The translations under genes were made by a program, and so were the position numbers. From Blastococcus fimeti (lineage in GTDB: Bacteria; Actinomycetota; Actinomycetes; Mycobacteriales; Geodermatophilaceae), in the NCBI GenBank assembly GCA_900102115.1, contig FNAW01000004.1, positions 1 through 64,000 of the forward strand: a stretch of DNA of 64,000 nucleotides. The letters run 5' to 3'. Positions 1-8,197 of the stretch are shown one piece after another (position 1 is the first letter of the stretch; every line of letters begins with the position of its first letter). The notes under the pieces are model-generated. The model searched no databases, was not told the origin of the DNA, and worked only from the letters and a program-made list of their open reading frames with translations.

Positions 1-2048
1 TCGCCGTCGGGCTCGTCGTGGCCGACCACGTGTTCGGCTGGCCCGCGGGCGGGTTCATCGGCGTCGACGTCTTCTTCGTGATCTCGGGCTTCCTGATCAC
101 CGGCCTGCTGGTCCGCGAGCGCTCCCGGACCGGCCGGATCTCCTTCCGCGCGTTCTACGCCCGGCGCGCCCGTCGGCTGCTCCCGGCCGCGCTGGTGACC
201 CTGGCGGCGACGACCGTGGCGGCCCATCTCGTCTTCCTCGGCGGCCGCTTCCAGGAGACCGTCCACGAAGTCGTCTGGGCGGCGCTGTTCGGGGCGAACA
301 TCAACTTCGCGCGCCAGGGCACCGACTACTTCGACGAGGGCGCGGCGCCGTCCCTGGTGCAGCACTTCTGGTCGCTGTCGGTGGAGGAGCAGTTCTACGT
401 CGCCTGGCCGGCGCTGATCCTGCTCGCCTTCGCGCTCCCGGGGCTGGGCCGGCGACGCCGGGGATCGCACGCCGCCACCTCCCCGCGCTCCGCCACCCCC
501 GCGATGTGGCTCCTGCTCGGGACCGTCACGGCAGCCTCCTTCGCCTGGTCGGTGCACGCGACGAGCAGCTCCCCGGTGACGGCCTACTTCTCCACCTTCA
601 CCCGCGCCTGGGAGTTGGGCGTGGGTGCCCTGGTCGCGGTGTCGGCGACGCAGCTGCAGCGCGTCCCGGCCGTGGTGCAGGCGTCACTGGCGTGGTGCGG
701 CCTGGGCGCGGTGGTGGCTGCTGCCGTCGTGCTGGACGGAGGTACCGCCATCCCGGGCACCGCGGCCGCGCTCCCGGTGCTGGGTGCCGCAGCGCTCGTG
801 GCCTGGGGCGGCGCGCCGGGGAGCCCGGGGGTGCGATGGCTGCTGGGAAGTCCGCCGGCCCGCTTCGTCGGGGCCCTGTCCTACTCCCTGTACCTGTGGC
901 ACTGGCCGGTCCTCGGGATCGCCGGCGCACTCGTGCTGCCCGGATCCGTGCTGTTCGACGTCGGCGTGGTCGTCGCCTCGCTGATCCTGGCGTCGGCGTC
1001 CTACTACTGCATCGAGCAGCCGGTGCTGCACACCAACTGGCTGCTGCCGCACCGGCCCGTCGACCGCTCCCGCGCCCGGCCGGTCTTCCGCCGCGCCCTC
1101 GTGGTGGGTGCGGGAGCCGTCGTCCTCACGGCGGCCACCGTCGTCGCGCTCGTCGTCGTGCCGCGGGGCGACGACGGGGGCAGCGCCCTCGCGGCCGCCC
1201 GTGCCGCGGCGGCCGAGGGCGAGCAGGCGGCCCAGCTCACCCCGCTCCAGCAGGACCTCCGCGCCGCGACCCTGGCCACCGAGTGGCCGGCCGACCTCGA
1301 TCCCGGCTTCGAGCAACTGCCCACCTACGGCGACGACGTCTGGCCCCGGGGGTGCATCTCCGCGCTGGAGCAGAGCCCCGAGGGGTGCAGCTTCGGCGAC
1401 CCGGACGCGACGCTGAAGGTCACCGTCATGGGCGACTCCTACGCCGCCGCCTGGGTGCCGGCGCTGCGCCAGGACATGGTGCCGCAGGGCTGGTACGTGG
1501 AGAACCTCGCGTTCGGCGTGTGCCCCAACATCACCGCGATGACCAGCTTCAACACCATCGCCTTCACGGCATGCACCGCCCACCGCGAGTGGGCCATCGA
1601 GCGCATCCTCGCGGACCCGCCGTCGCTCCTGGTGCTCAGCCACTCGTGGCGCGCGGGACTGGTGGACGAGGAGCTCGATCGACGGACGGCCTACACGCAG
1701 GGCCTGGCCGACGTCGTGCGCCGGTTGCAGCCCTCGGGTGCCCGGATCGTCGTCCTGGGCGCGCCGCCCGGCGCGCGGAACCTGCAGACGTGCGCGACCG
1801 CCCTCAACGGGCCCGACGACTGCCTGCGCGGCCCCGCCGCCACGTTCGCCGAGCAGACGGCGAGCGAGCAGGAGGTGGCCGCCGAGACCGGGATCCGGGC
1901 GATCGATCCCGAGCAGTGGTTCTGCATCGACGGCCTCTGCCCGACCGTCGTCGGCAGCACGCCGGTGTACTTCGACGGCCACCACCTGACCGCCGAGTAC
2001 GCGAGCCGGATCGCGCCCGAGGTCGTGACCGCGATCCTCCAGCCGTGA
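1..2048 (+). CDS. Acyltransferase-3 / SGNH membrane acyltransferase (5' end outside window)
   Basis: Integral-membrane O-acyltransferase of the OafA/acyltransferase-3 family that would acylate a cell-wall or exopolysaccharide. The frame is open from base 3, and in-window residues GFIGVDVFFVISGFLITG are the typical start of the family's second segment, so roughly 20-30 residues lie upstream of the window. About ten hydrophobic segments run to near base 1160. A periplasmic-type C-terminal SGNH domain follows, with the catalytic GDS (MGDSYAAAW, near base 1430) and a DGHHLT block near 1975 that supplies the Asp/His pair. The acyltransferase-SGNH fusion is common in actinobacteria. The acceptor cannot be told from sequence. 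Confidence 0.9.
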   Translation, partial: AVGLVVADHVFGWPAGGFIGVDVFFVISGFLITGLLVRERSRTGRISFRAFYARRARRLLPAALVTLAATTVAAHLVFLGGRFQETVHEVVWAALFGANINFARQGTDYFDEGAAPSLVQHFWSLSVEEQFYVAWPALILLAFALPGLGRRRRGSHAATSPRSATPAMWLLLGTVTAASFAWSVHATSSSPVTAYFSTFTRAWELGVGALVAVSATQLQRVPAVVQASLAWCGLGAVVAAAVVLDGGTAIPGTAAALPVLGAAALVAWGGAPGSPGVRWLLGSPPARFVGALSYSLYLWHWPVLGIAGALVLPGSVLFDVGVVVASLILASASYYCIEQPVLHTNWLLPHRPVDRSRARPVFRRALVVGAGAVVLTAATVVALVVVPRGDDGGSALAAARAAAAEGEQAAQLTPLQQDLRAATLATEWPADLDPGFEQLPTYGDDVWPRGCISALEQSPEGCSFGDPDATLKVTVMGDSYAAAWVPALRQDMVPQGWYVENLAFGVCPNITAMTSFNTIAFTACTAHREWAIERILADPPSLLVLSHSWRAGLVDEELDRRTAYTQGLADVVRRLQPSGARIVVLGAPPGARNLQTCATALNGPDDCLRGPAATFAEQTASEQEVAAETGIRAIDPEQWFCIDGLCPTVVGSTPVYFDGHHLTAEYASRIAPEVVTAILQP

Positions 2049-2095
2049 GGAGCGGGAGGATGGTTACCTTGCGGGTCCGACACGCGAGCACAGGG

Positions 2096-2716
2096 ATGGT
2101 CATGCGCCGAACGGTTCTTCCCGCCGTCCTCGTGGCGCTCTCGCTGTCCGCCTGCGGCTTCAGCGACGCGGACGGGGACGGGGACGGGGACGCCGGCGGG
2201 TCCGGCGCCACCGGGTCGACGGGCAGCCCCGCGACCGTGTCCGCCCCCGAGCCGGCCGTGACGCTGAACGAGCGGGGCAACATCCCGGCGCAGCTCGGCG
2301 AGGTCGTCCCCGTGCGCGCGGCGACCGCTCCCGACCAGCCCCCCGTGCTGACGTTGAGCGTCGAGGAGATCGACGTCGACCCGGTCTGCGACGACGACTC
2401 CGAGGTACCGCCCGAGAACGGCCACTACATCGCGCTCCGGCTCGTGGCGACGGCGTCGGACCAGTTCGACCCGCGCGTTCCCACGGCCATCGCGGACCAC
2501 GACTTCAGCGTCATCGGGGCCGACGGCGCGACCTACGACCCCGTCACGGAGGAGGGCCGGGACTGCTTCGGCCCGCCGCGGCTGGTCCAGAACATGCGGA
2601 TCGGACCGGGATACGAGTACGAGGGGTGGATGGTGCTCGACGTCCCGGTCACGAGCGGCGCTCTGGTCTACGCCCCGGGGGACGACGGGCCGAACCGGTG
2701 GGAGTGGGCGTTCTGA
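2096..2716 (+). CDS. Putative secreted lipoprotein
   Basis: Short protein with a lipoprotein signal: Arg-Arg, a hydrophobic stretch and lipobox LSLSAC, followed by an Asp/Gly-rich linker. The mature part resembles small secreted actinobacterial proteins with an Ig-like beta fold (DUF4352-like), but I do not recognise a specific family. ATG at 2096 is chosen because a TACCTT -10-like box lies at 2065-2070, between it and an alternative in-frame ATG at 2060. The 2060 ATG has a good GAGGAG upstream and cannot be excluded. It lies 47 bp after the acyltransferase stop. Function unknown. Confidence 0.7.
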   Translation: MVMRRTVLPAVLVALSLSACGFSDADGDGDGDAGGSGATGSTGSPATVSAPEPAVTLNERGNIPAQLGEVVPVRAATAPDQPPVLTLSVEEIDVDPVCDDDSEVPPENGHYIALRLVATASDQFDPRVPTAIADHDFSVIGADGATYDPVTEEGRDCFGPPRLVQNMRIGPGYEYEGWMVLDVPVTSGALVYAPGDDGPNRWEWAF

Positions 2717-2777
2717 CGGTCGGTCCGGCGCCCCGCCTCACCGCGCGGGATCGGCCCGGGGTGGGCAGGCTCGCCCC

Positions 2778-3959
2778 GTGGACCGTGTCGAGGTACTGAT
2801 CGTCGGTGCCGGCAATGCCGGCATCTCCCTGGCCGCGCGACTGCTGCGCGACGGCGTCGAGGGGGTGGCGATCGTGGCCGCCCAGCCGGTGCACCGCTAC
2901 AAGCCGCTGCTCAACTACGTGGCCGGCGGCGAGGCGACGATGGCCGACCTCGAGCGCCCGATGGCCGACGTCGTGCCCGAGGGGTGCACGTGGATCCGCG
3001 ACAGCGTCGAGTCCGTGGACGCCGACGCCCTGACCGTGCGGACGCGGTCGGGCCGGACGCTGTCCTGCACGACGCTGGTCCTGTGCCCTGGCCTCGAGGA
3101 GGACTGGGACGCGACCCCGGGCCTGCAGGCGGCCTACGCCGACGGGTGGGCCGCCTCGTCCTACGTCCCCGGCAGCACCCCGACGGTGTGGCCGCGGCTC
3201 TCGTCCCTGCGCGGTGGATCGGTCGTCTTCACCGTGCCCCCGGAGCCGGCGTCGTGCGGTCCGACCGCGCTCAAGCCGCTGTTCATGGCCTGCGACGCCT
3301 GGCGTCGCGCCGGCGTGCTGGGCGACCTCGACGTCCGCCTCGTCCTGCCCGGGTCCACCCCGACGGGCGTGCCGCGGGCCGACGAGGTGCTGGACCGCGC
3401 CTTCGCCGACTACGGCGTCCAGGTGCTGCGCGAGGCGCGGATCGAACGGGTGGACCCCGACGCGCACGCGCTCACCCTGGGCACCCGGTCCGGGCGGCAG
3501 GTGCTGGCCGACGTCGCCTTCGCGCACGCCGTTCCGCACTACCGGGCCCCGCGCTGGATCGCCGACGCCGGCCTGGCCGCGCCGTCGTCGAGCCAGGTGG
3601 ACGTCGACCCGTACACCCTGCGCTCGCGCCGGCACGCCTCGATCTGGGCGATCGGCGACGCCGCCGACGTCGCCACGCGCCCCTCGGGGGGTGCGCTGCG
3701 CAAGCAGGTGGCCGTGCTGAGCCAGAACCTGGCCGCCGCGGCCGCCGGCAAGGAGCTGCAGCGCTACGACGGCTACACGGTCATGCCCATCACCGTCAGC
3801 CGTCGGAGGCTGATGCTCGACGAGGTGGACCGCGACGGCCGGCCGAGCCCGTCGGTGCCGCTGCTGGATCCCTTCGTGCCGCGCCGGTCCACCTGGTTCC
3901 TCGACCGCTACGTGCTGCCGCAGGTCTACTTCCGGCGGATCCTGCGCGGCCGCGTCTGA
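2778..3959 (+). CDS. FAD-dependent oxidoreductase, sulfide:quinone oxidoreductase-like
   Basis: Flavoprotein of the disulfide-reductase-like superfamily. The N-terminal dinucleotide fold reads IVGAGNAG at residues 8-15. The middle ...CGPTALKPLFMACDAWR, the IWAIGDAADV second FAD-contact motif (about residue 290) and the C-terminal YDGYTVMPITVSRRRLMLDE resemble type-II sulfide:quinone oxidoreductases, where the last block lies near the quinone site. A Cys is present in the PASCGP block and another at VLCPGL. Whether both redox-active cysteines are in place needs an alignment. GTG start at 2778, with CAGGCT six bases upstream as a possible leaderless -10. Likely membrane-associated sulfide/persulfide or NAD(P)H oxidation; substrate unproven. 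Confidence 0.75.
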   Translation: MDRVEVLIVGAGNAGISLAARLLRDGVEGVAIVAAQPVHRYKPLLNYVAGGEATMADLERPMADVVPEGCTWIRDSVESVDADALTVRTRSGRTLSCTTLVLCPGLEEDWDATPGLQAAYADGWAASSYVPGSTPTVWPRLSSLRGGSVVFTVPPEPASCGPTALKPLFMACDAWRRAGVLGDLDVRLVLPGSTPTGVPRADEVLDRAFADYGVQVLREARIERVDPDAHALTLGTRSGRQVLADVAFAHAVPHYRAPRWIADAGLAAPSSSQVDVDPYTLRSRRHASIWAIGDAADVATRPSGGALRKQVAVLSQNLAAAAAGKELQRYDGYTVMPITVSRRRLMLDEVDRDGRPSPSVPLLDPFVPRRSTWFLDRYVLPQVYFRRILRGRV

Positions 3960-4126
3960 CCCGACGGCTCGTCCACCGGGTGCCGATCGCCACCGTTCGG
4001 CATACTCCCTGGCCACGGCACCCTCGTGGTGCCCGCCGGGCGGGGACACGGGGGCGTGCCGCCGGGCGATCGGTCGTCGGAGCGCGGGCTCCACCGGGTC
4101 GACGGTCCCCGGGAACGAGTGCGACC

Positions 4127-5023
4127 GTGCCCGATCTCAGCTCGCCCGCCCCTGGGCCCGGGCGGCGTGCGTTCCTGGTCCTGGCCGCGGCGGGTCTCGC
4201 CGCAGCCTGCGCGTCGCCGGCGGCCGAACCGCGGGCCGCGCCCCGGGCGGGGACCAGCACCGCACCCGATCCTGCTCCCCCGAGCACGCCGACCGCGGCC
4301 CCACCGAGCGCTCCCCCGGCGCCGACGCGCGCCGACGTCGTCGCCCGGTACGCCGGGGTGACGCCGACGGCGTTCGGGCTCGACGTGCCCGGGGTGGTGA
4401 ACCGGCTGCCGACGTCGGAGCGGGTCGTCGCACTGACCTTCGACGCGTGCGGGGGCCCGCGCGGGAGCGGTTACGACGCCGCCCTGATCGAGACGCTGCG
4501 GACGACCGGGACGCCCGCGACGCTGTTCCTGAACCAGCGGTGGATCGCGGCGCACCCCGACCTCGCGGCGCAGCTCGCCGTCGACCCGCTGTTCGAGCTG
4601 GCGAACCACGGAACGGTGCACCGACCCCTGTCGGTGTCCGGGGCGGCGGCGTACGGGATCGCCGGGACGACCAGTGCCGGTGAGGTGTTCGACGAGGTGG
4701 ACGGCAACCGGCGGACGCTGACCGAGCTGACCGGTGCGGCGCCGCGGTTCTTCCGGTCCGGGACGGCGCACTACGACGACGTCGCGGTCCGGATCGCTGC
4801 CGACCTGGGCGAGACGGTGGTCAACTTCGACGTCAACGGCGACGCCGGCGCCACGTCCGCCGCGCGCCAGGTGACCGCCGCACTGCAGTCGGTCTCCCCC
4901 GGCTCGATCGTCATCGGCCACCTGAACCAGCCCGGCGGCGGCACCGCCGCCGGCGTCGCCGCCGCGCTGCCGCTGCTGGCGGCCGACGGGGTCCGGTTCG
5001 TGAAGCTGTCGGAGTATCTGTAG
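4127..5023 (+). CDS. Polysaccharide deacetylase (NodB-like) lipoprotein, atypical metal site
   Basis: Secreted NodB-homology enzyme. The N-terminus GRRAFLVLAAAG followed by an AAAC lipobox looks like a Tat-type lipoprotein signal, then a Pro/Ala/Thr-rich linker. NodB motif 1 is TFDACGG rather than TFDDG, so the usual second Asp (a metal ligand) is replaced. Motif 2 is ANHGTVHRPL, keeping H-x3-H. Motif 5 is IVIGHLN. These substitutions are shared by a known subgroup of actinobacterial and proteobacterial deacetylase-like proteins, so it may be a variant rather than dead. GTG start chosen because it immediately precedes the signal peptide. A CATACT -10-like box lies at 4001-4006. Substrate unknown. 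Confidence 0.8.
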   Translation: MPDLSSPAPGPGRRAFLVLAAAGLAAACASPAAEPRAAPRAGTSTAPDPAPPSTPTAAPPSAPPAPTRADVVARYAGVTPTAFGLDVPGVVNRLPTSERVVALTFDACGGPRGSGYDAALIETLRTTGTPATLFLNQRWIAAHPDLAAQLAVDPLFELANHGTVHRPLSVSGAAAYGIAGTTSAGEVFDEVDGNRRTLTELTGAAPRFFRSGTAHYDDVAVRIAADLGETVVNFDVNGDAGATSAARQVTAALQSVSPGSIVIGHLNQPGGGTAAGVAAALPLLAADGVRFVKLSEYL

Positions 5024-5142
5024 GCCTGCCTCCCCGACTGTTGGCGACGCCCTCTCCTGCTGTGTTCGCAGCGCTCGCTCGCGGGCCATGTCGCCGCCGG
5101 AGCCTCGTGGTGCCCGAACGCCGACCGTCCCAGGAGGAAGCC

Positions 5143-5661
5143 ATGACCACGCCCTCAGCCAAGAACCGGACCGCGACCGACACCCCTGCCGGCAGCGGCG
5201 CGGAGCACACCGCGGGCGCCGCCGCACAGCCCACGACAGGAACCTCGACCGGCGGTCCCACCGAGATGGAGGAGCTCGCGCGCACCCGCGACGAGGCGGA
5301 GGACCGGGCCCGTGAGCTGTTGGCCGCCCAGGTGCTGCAGGAGTCGCGGAACGGGTCGCACGACGAACGGGCCCGGCAGCTCGTCCTCGCCGTCCGCCGC
5401 GACCTGCTCGTGGAGCTGCGCGAGCAGGAGCAGCAGCAGGCCCGGCGCCAGCTCTCCGCGGCGGCGGACAGCAGCGAGGACGCCGTCGCGGGGCTCGTGC
5501 AGGGCGTGACCACGATCGTGCGCAGCCTCGTGCCCGCCGTGCTCGTCCGTCCGGAGGAGGTCATCGAGACCACCTACGCGCTGGCCGACCAGAGCCTGCG
5601 CGTGACTCGTCGCCTTGCTCTCGTGATCACCCAGAGCATGCGCAGCCTCGTCACCGCCTGA
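5143..5661 (+). CDS. Hypothetical alpha-helical protein
   Basis: 172-residue protein, family not recognised. Residues 1-45 are Thr/Ala/Gly-rich and probably disordered. Residues 48-110 are strongly charged and helical (ELARTRDEAEDRARELL, LVELREQEQQQARRQL), consistent with a coiled coil. The C-terminal 60 residues are amphipathic, with no clear membrane span. ATG at 5143 is preceded by AGGAGG at 5132-5137, ideal spacing. Followed by a long inverted repeat. No enzymatic motif is visible. Confidence 0.75.
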   Translation: MTTPSAKNRTATDTPAGSGAEHTAGAAAQPTTGTSTGGPTEMEELARTRDEAEDRARELLAAQVLQESRNGSHDERARQLVLAVRRDLLVELREQEQQQARRQLSAAADSSEDAVAGLVQGVTTIVRSLVPAVLVRPEEVIETTYALADQSLRVTRRLALVITQSMRSLVTA

Positions 5662-5673
5662 GCGAGCACGATC

Positions 5674-5718
5674 CCGGCCCGGGTGGCCGTCGGGGTGTCC
5701 GGCGTCCACCCGGGCCGG
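5674..5718. terminator. Inverted repeat, probable bidirectional terminator
   Basis: A perfect 13-bp inverted repeat (5674-5686 and 5706-5718) separated by 19 bases sits between two convergent genes. There is no T-run, as is usual for high-GC actinobacterial terminators. Confidence 0.55.
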
Positions 5719-5774
5719 CGCCGCCCTGCCGCACCTCACCGCGCACGCGTTCCGGTTCATGCGGCTCCGGGTCC

Positions 5775-6443
5775 CTAGCCCGCCGGCTCGCCGGCCGGTG
5801 CTGGGTCCTCAGGCCAGCGACCCGTCACGGCGTGCTCCAGGTGGAGCGGCAGTCCGGCCCAGAACAAGCCGGAGGCTCGGCGCAGCATGTCGCCGTCGTC
5901 CCCTGGTCGAGGCGCTACCGAGCCGCAGACCGTGAAGCCGAGGTCGGGCCAGTCCGGATCGCGCCGCCTCAGCTTGAAGGGCCGGTAGAGCGGTCCTGCC
6001 CAGTGCGCGCCGCGGGCGTGCCCCGGAGTGGGCGCTCTGGGAAGAGCGGCGAGGACCTCCTCTGGCGGAACGCCAGAACCGTCCCAGGCCAGCTGCTCGA
6101 GGACCGGTTCGGCCATGGCCCGCTCGTCCCTGACCTGTACCACCCGGAGGGGCACGACGACGCCGGTGCTCGCGCGCCAGACCAGGACGTCGCCCGGCTC
6201 CAGGTCCGTGACGTACCGGTAGGGACGGCGGACCGCACGATGCGGCCCCTGGGGGCCGGTCAGCTGCGCGCGGAGCACGGCGAGGATCGATGTCCTCCCG
6301 GCAGCTGCCTCGGGGCCCAGCCGCTGCCAGCTGACCAGGTCCTCACCTGAGTCGATGACGACGAGCGCGCGGTCGCGGACCTCCGGCTCCAACCGCCCGA
6401 GCCGGGACTGCGCGGCGGCGAGGGCGAGCCAGAGGACCGGCAC
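5775..6443 (-). CDS. Hypothetical protein, possibly N-terminally truncated
   Basis: The frame contains a globular-looking protein (VPVLWLALAAAQSRLGRL ... a beta-rich centre with DLEPGDVLVWRASTG ... VCGSVAPRPGD) that I cannot assign. The first possible start is GTG at 6443. The open frame and protein-like sequence (RRTIDAFTDLGPDE) continue upstream without a start codon until they run into the duplicated ychF tail at 6511-6529. The real N-terminus may therefore have been lost, or the gene may begin within the ychF-adjacent sequence. If the ychF repeat marks an insertion, this gene was originally directly downstream of ychF on the same strand. Confidence 0.55.
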   Translation of the reverse strand: MPVLWLALAAAQSRLGRLEPEVRDRALVVIDSGEDLVSWQRLGPEAAAGRTSILAVLRAQLTGPQGPHRAVRRPYRYVTDLEPGDVLVWRASTGVVVPLRVVQVRDERAMAEPVLEQLAWDGSGVPPEEVLAALPRAPTPGHARGAHWAGPLYRPFKLRRRDPDWPDLGFTVCGSVAPRPGDDGDMLRRASGLFWAGLPLHLEHAVTGRWPEDPAPAGEPAG

Positions 6444-6510
6444 CTCGTCCGGTCCGAGATCCGTGAAGGCGTCGATCGTGCGGCGGACGGCCCTCGACCG
6501 CCGGCGCCGA

Positions 6511-6529
6511 TCAGACGTTGAAGCGGAAC
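6511..6529 (+). repeat. 19-bp direct repeat, left copy (duplicated ychF 3' tail)
   Basis: Exact copy of 16061-16079. Read on the minus strand it encodes the ychF C-terminal residues RFNV and the stop. Flanking bases differ on both sides, which fixes the repeat length at 19. Candidate attL. Confidence 0.7.
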
Positions 6530-6697
6530 GAAAATTGGGTGGTTGGCGGATGACGGAACTCGACGGAAAGCGCCGCTGACCTGAACTTATGCACTTGAAC
6601 GCTGTTGGCTGCAGTTGACCGATTTCAACCGAGTTGCGGACTGTCCGCGGACTGTCCCCCCGCGCTCGGGCGCGTCGCCGCCCTCTGCCGACCACGC
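6530..6697. other. Non-coding left end of the putative island
   Basis: Lower-GC stretch, with AAAATTGGG just inside the 19-bp repeat and no credible gene. It contains a tandem 11-bp unit GCGGACTGTCC at 6636-6646 and 6647-6657. The 11-mer AGTTGCGGACT at 6632-6642 recurs in the same orientation at 15997-16007, close to the right boundary. This resembles integrase arm-type sites. Confidence 0.45.
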
Positions 6698-7714
6698 TCA
6701 GCGGCGGCGCGCCCCCGAGGTGAGCTCCGAGGTGCCATAGCTGTTGTCGTCCGGGTTGACGGTGACGCCGGGCGCGACGATCTGGTCGATGCGGTCGAGC
6801 ATCTCCGTCGACAGCCGGATGTCGGCCGCGGGCAGGTAGGACTCCAGCTGCTCCATCGTGCGCGGGCCGACGATCGCGGACGTGACGCCCGGGTGGTTCA
6901 GCACGAAGCCGATCGACATCTCGATGAGGGACATGCCCGACTGCTCGGCCAGCTGAGCGAGGTCCTCGACCGCGTCCAGCTTGCGCTGGTTCGCCGGACG
7001 GCTCATGTCGAATCGCGCACCGGGCCGGGCGGCCGATGTGGGGGTGCCGGCGGCGTCCTTGCGCCACCTGCCCGACAACCAGCCACCGGCCAGCGGGCTG
7101 TAGGTGAGCGTGCCCATCCCGTGCCGCTGAGTTGTGGGCAGGACGTCCTCTTCGATGCCGCGGACGAGGATCGAGTACGGCGGCTGCTCGGTGACGAACC
7201 GCTCCAGGTTCCGGTCGCGGGAGGCCCACTGCGCCTCGACGATCTGCGATCCGGAGTAGGACGACGATCCGATGTAGCGCACCTTCCCCTGCCGGACGAG
7301 GTCGGTCAGCGCGCCGAGGGTCTCCTCGACGTCGGTGTCCGGGCTGGGCCGGTGGACCTGGTAGAGGTCGATGTGGTCGGTGCCCAGCCGGCGCAGCGAG
7401 TCCTCGACCGCGCGCATGACCCACCGCCGCGATCCGCCGCGGGAGTTGCGGTCCTCCCCCATCGGCATGAAGAACTTGGTAGCGAGGACGACGTCGTCCC
7501 GGCGACCCCGGAGGGCCTCGCCGACGATCTCCTCCGAGACGCCGGCCGAGTAGACGTCGGCGGTGTCCACGAAGTTGATCCCCGCGTCGAGCGCGCGGTG
7601 GATGACCCGGATGGAGTCGGCGCGGTCGTCGTTGCCCCAGGGGCCGAACATCATCGCGCCGAGGCACAGGGGGCTGACCTGGACGCCGGTGCGGCCGAGC
7701 GGGCGGAGCTGCAT
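6698..7714 (-). CDS. Aldo/keto reductase (AKR, voltage-gated K+ channel beta-subunit-like class)
   Basis: 338-residue NADPH-dependent (beta/alpha)8-barrel reductase of carbonyl compounds. The catalytic tetrad regions are recognisable: DTADVY (Asp/Tyr), ATKFFM (Lys) and YQVHRPSP (His). The C-terminal cofactor loop is AIVGPRTMEQLES. ATG at 7714 has AGAGAGG upstream. It is the last gene of the apparent ADH-cupin-AKR operon, starting 45 bp after the cupin stop. Physiological substrate unknown; the neighbours suggest aldehyde/quinone detoxification. Confidence 0.9.
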   Translation of the reverse strand: MQLRPLGRTGVQVSPLCLGAMMFGPWGNDDRADSIRVIHRALDAGINFVDTADVYSAGVSEEIVGEALRGRRDDVVLATKFFMPMGEDRNSRGGSRRWVMRAVEDSLRRLGTDHIDLYQVHRPSPDTDVEETLGALTDLVRQGKVRYIGSSSYSGSQIVEAQWASRDRNLERFVTEQPPYSILVRGIEEDVLPTTQRHGMGTLTYSPLAGGWLSGRWRKDAAGTPTSAARPGARFDMSRPANQRKLDAVEDLAQLAEQSGMSLIEMSIGFVLNHPGVTSAIVGPRTMEQLESYLPAADIRLSTEMLDRIDQIVAPGVTVNPDDNSYGTSELTSGARRR

Positions 7715-7759
7715 GGTGGAACCTCTCTGCGTTCGGATGGGTCGACGACGTAGCGGGGC

Positions 7760-8167
7760 TCAGACGGCCGGCCGGCCGTACTCCTCGTCGGTGACCTGCT
7801 CGCCCCACTCGGTCTCCGGGCCGTCCTGGCCCTCAGCGAGGCCGTCCCACATGGCGAGGTGGGTCATGAAGCGATCGGGAGCGGCGCCGTGCCAGTGCCA
7901 CTCCCCCGGCGGGCACCACACGGTGCCTCCGGTGCCCACACGGACGACGTCCGCGCCGCGGGACTGCGTCAGGCAGACGCCCTCGGTCACGTGCAGCGTC
8001 TGTCCGTTGGCGTGCCGGTGCCAGGCGGTGCGGGCACCGGGAGCGAAGTGGACGGCGTTGACCTTGCCGCGGGACCGCGTTCCGGGGGCGATGACGTCGA
8101 AGTGGACGACGCCGGTGAACCACTCCGCCGGTCCGCGGACCGACGGCTGTGCCGGGAGGATCTCCAC
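7760..8167 (-). CDS. Cupin-domain protein, (R)-hydroxynitrile-lyase-like
   Basis: 135-residue single cupin. Motif 1 is TAWHRHANGQTLHVTEG and motif 2 is PPGEWHWHGA, giving the three His expected for Mn/Fe binding. Overall pattern (GPADWFTG-type start, MTHLAM, EQVTDEEY end) matches the small cupins that include the Granulicella hydroxynitrile lyase and carboxymuconolactone-associated cupins. GTG start with AGGAGA nearby, 30 bp after the ADH stop. Most members have unknown physiological substrates, so lyase activity is only a possibility. Confidence 0.85.
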   Translation of the reverse strand: MEILPAQPSVRGPAEWFTGVVHFDVIAPGTRSRGKVNAVHFAPGARTAWHRHANGQTLHVTEGVCLTQSRGADVVRVGTGGTVWCPPGEWHWHGAAPDRFMTHLAMWDGLAEGQDGPETEWGEQVTDEEYGRPAV

Positions 8168-8197
8168 GGTCGTCTCCTCTGCTGGGGCGGGACGGAA

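Noticed and set aside
684..1985. Long minus-strand frame antisense to the acyltransferase
   Set aside because: High-GC shadow frame; Arg/His-rich composition without motifs, overlapping a clearly real gene.
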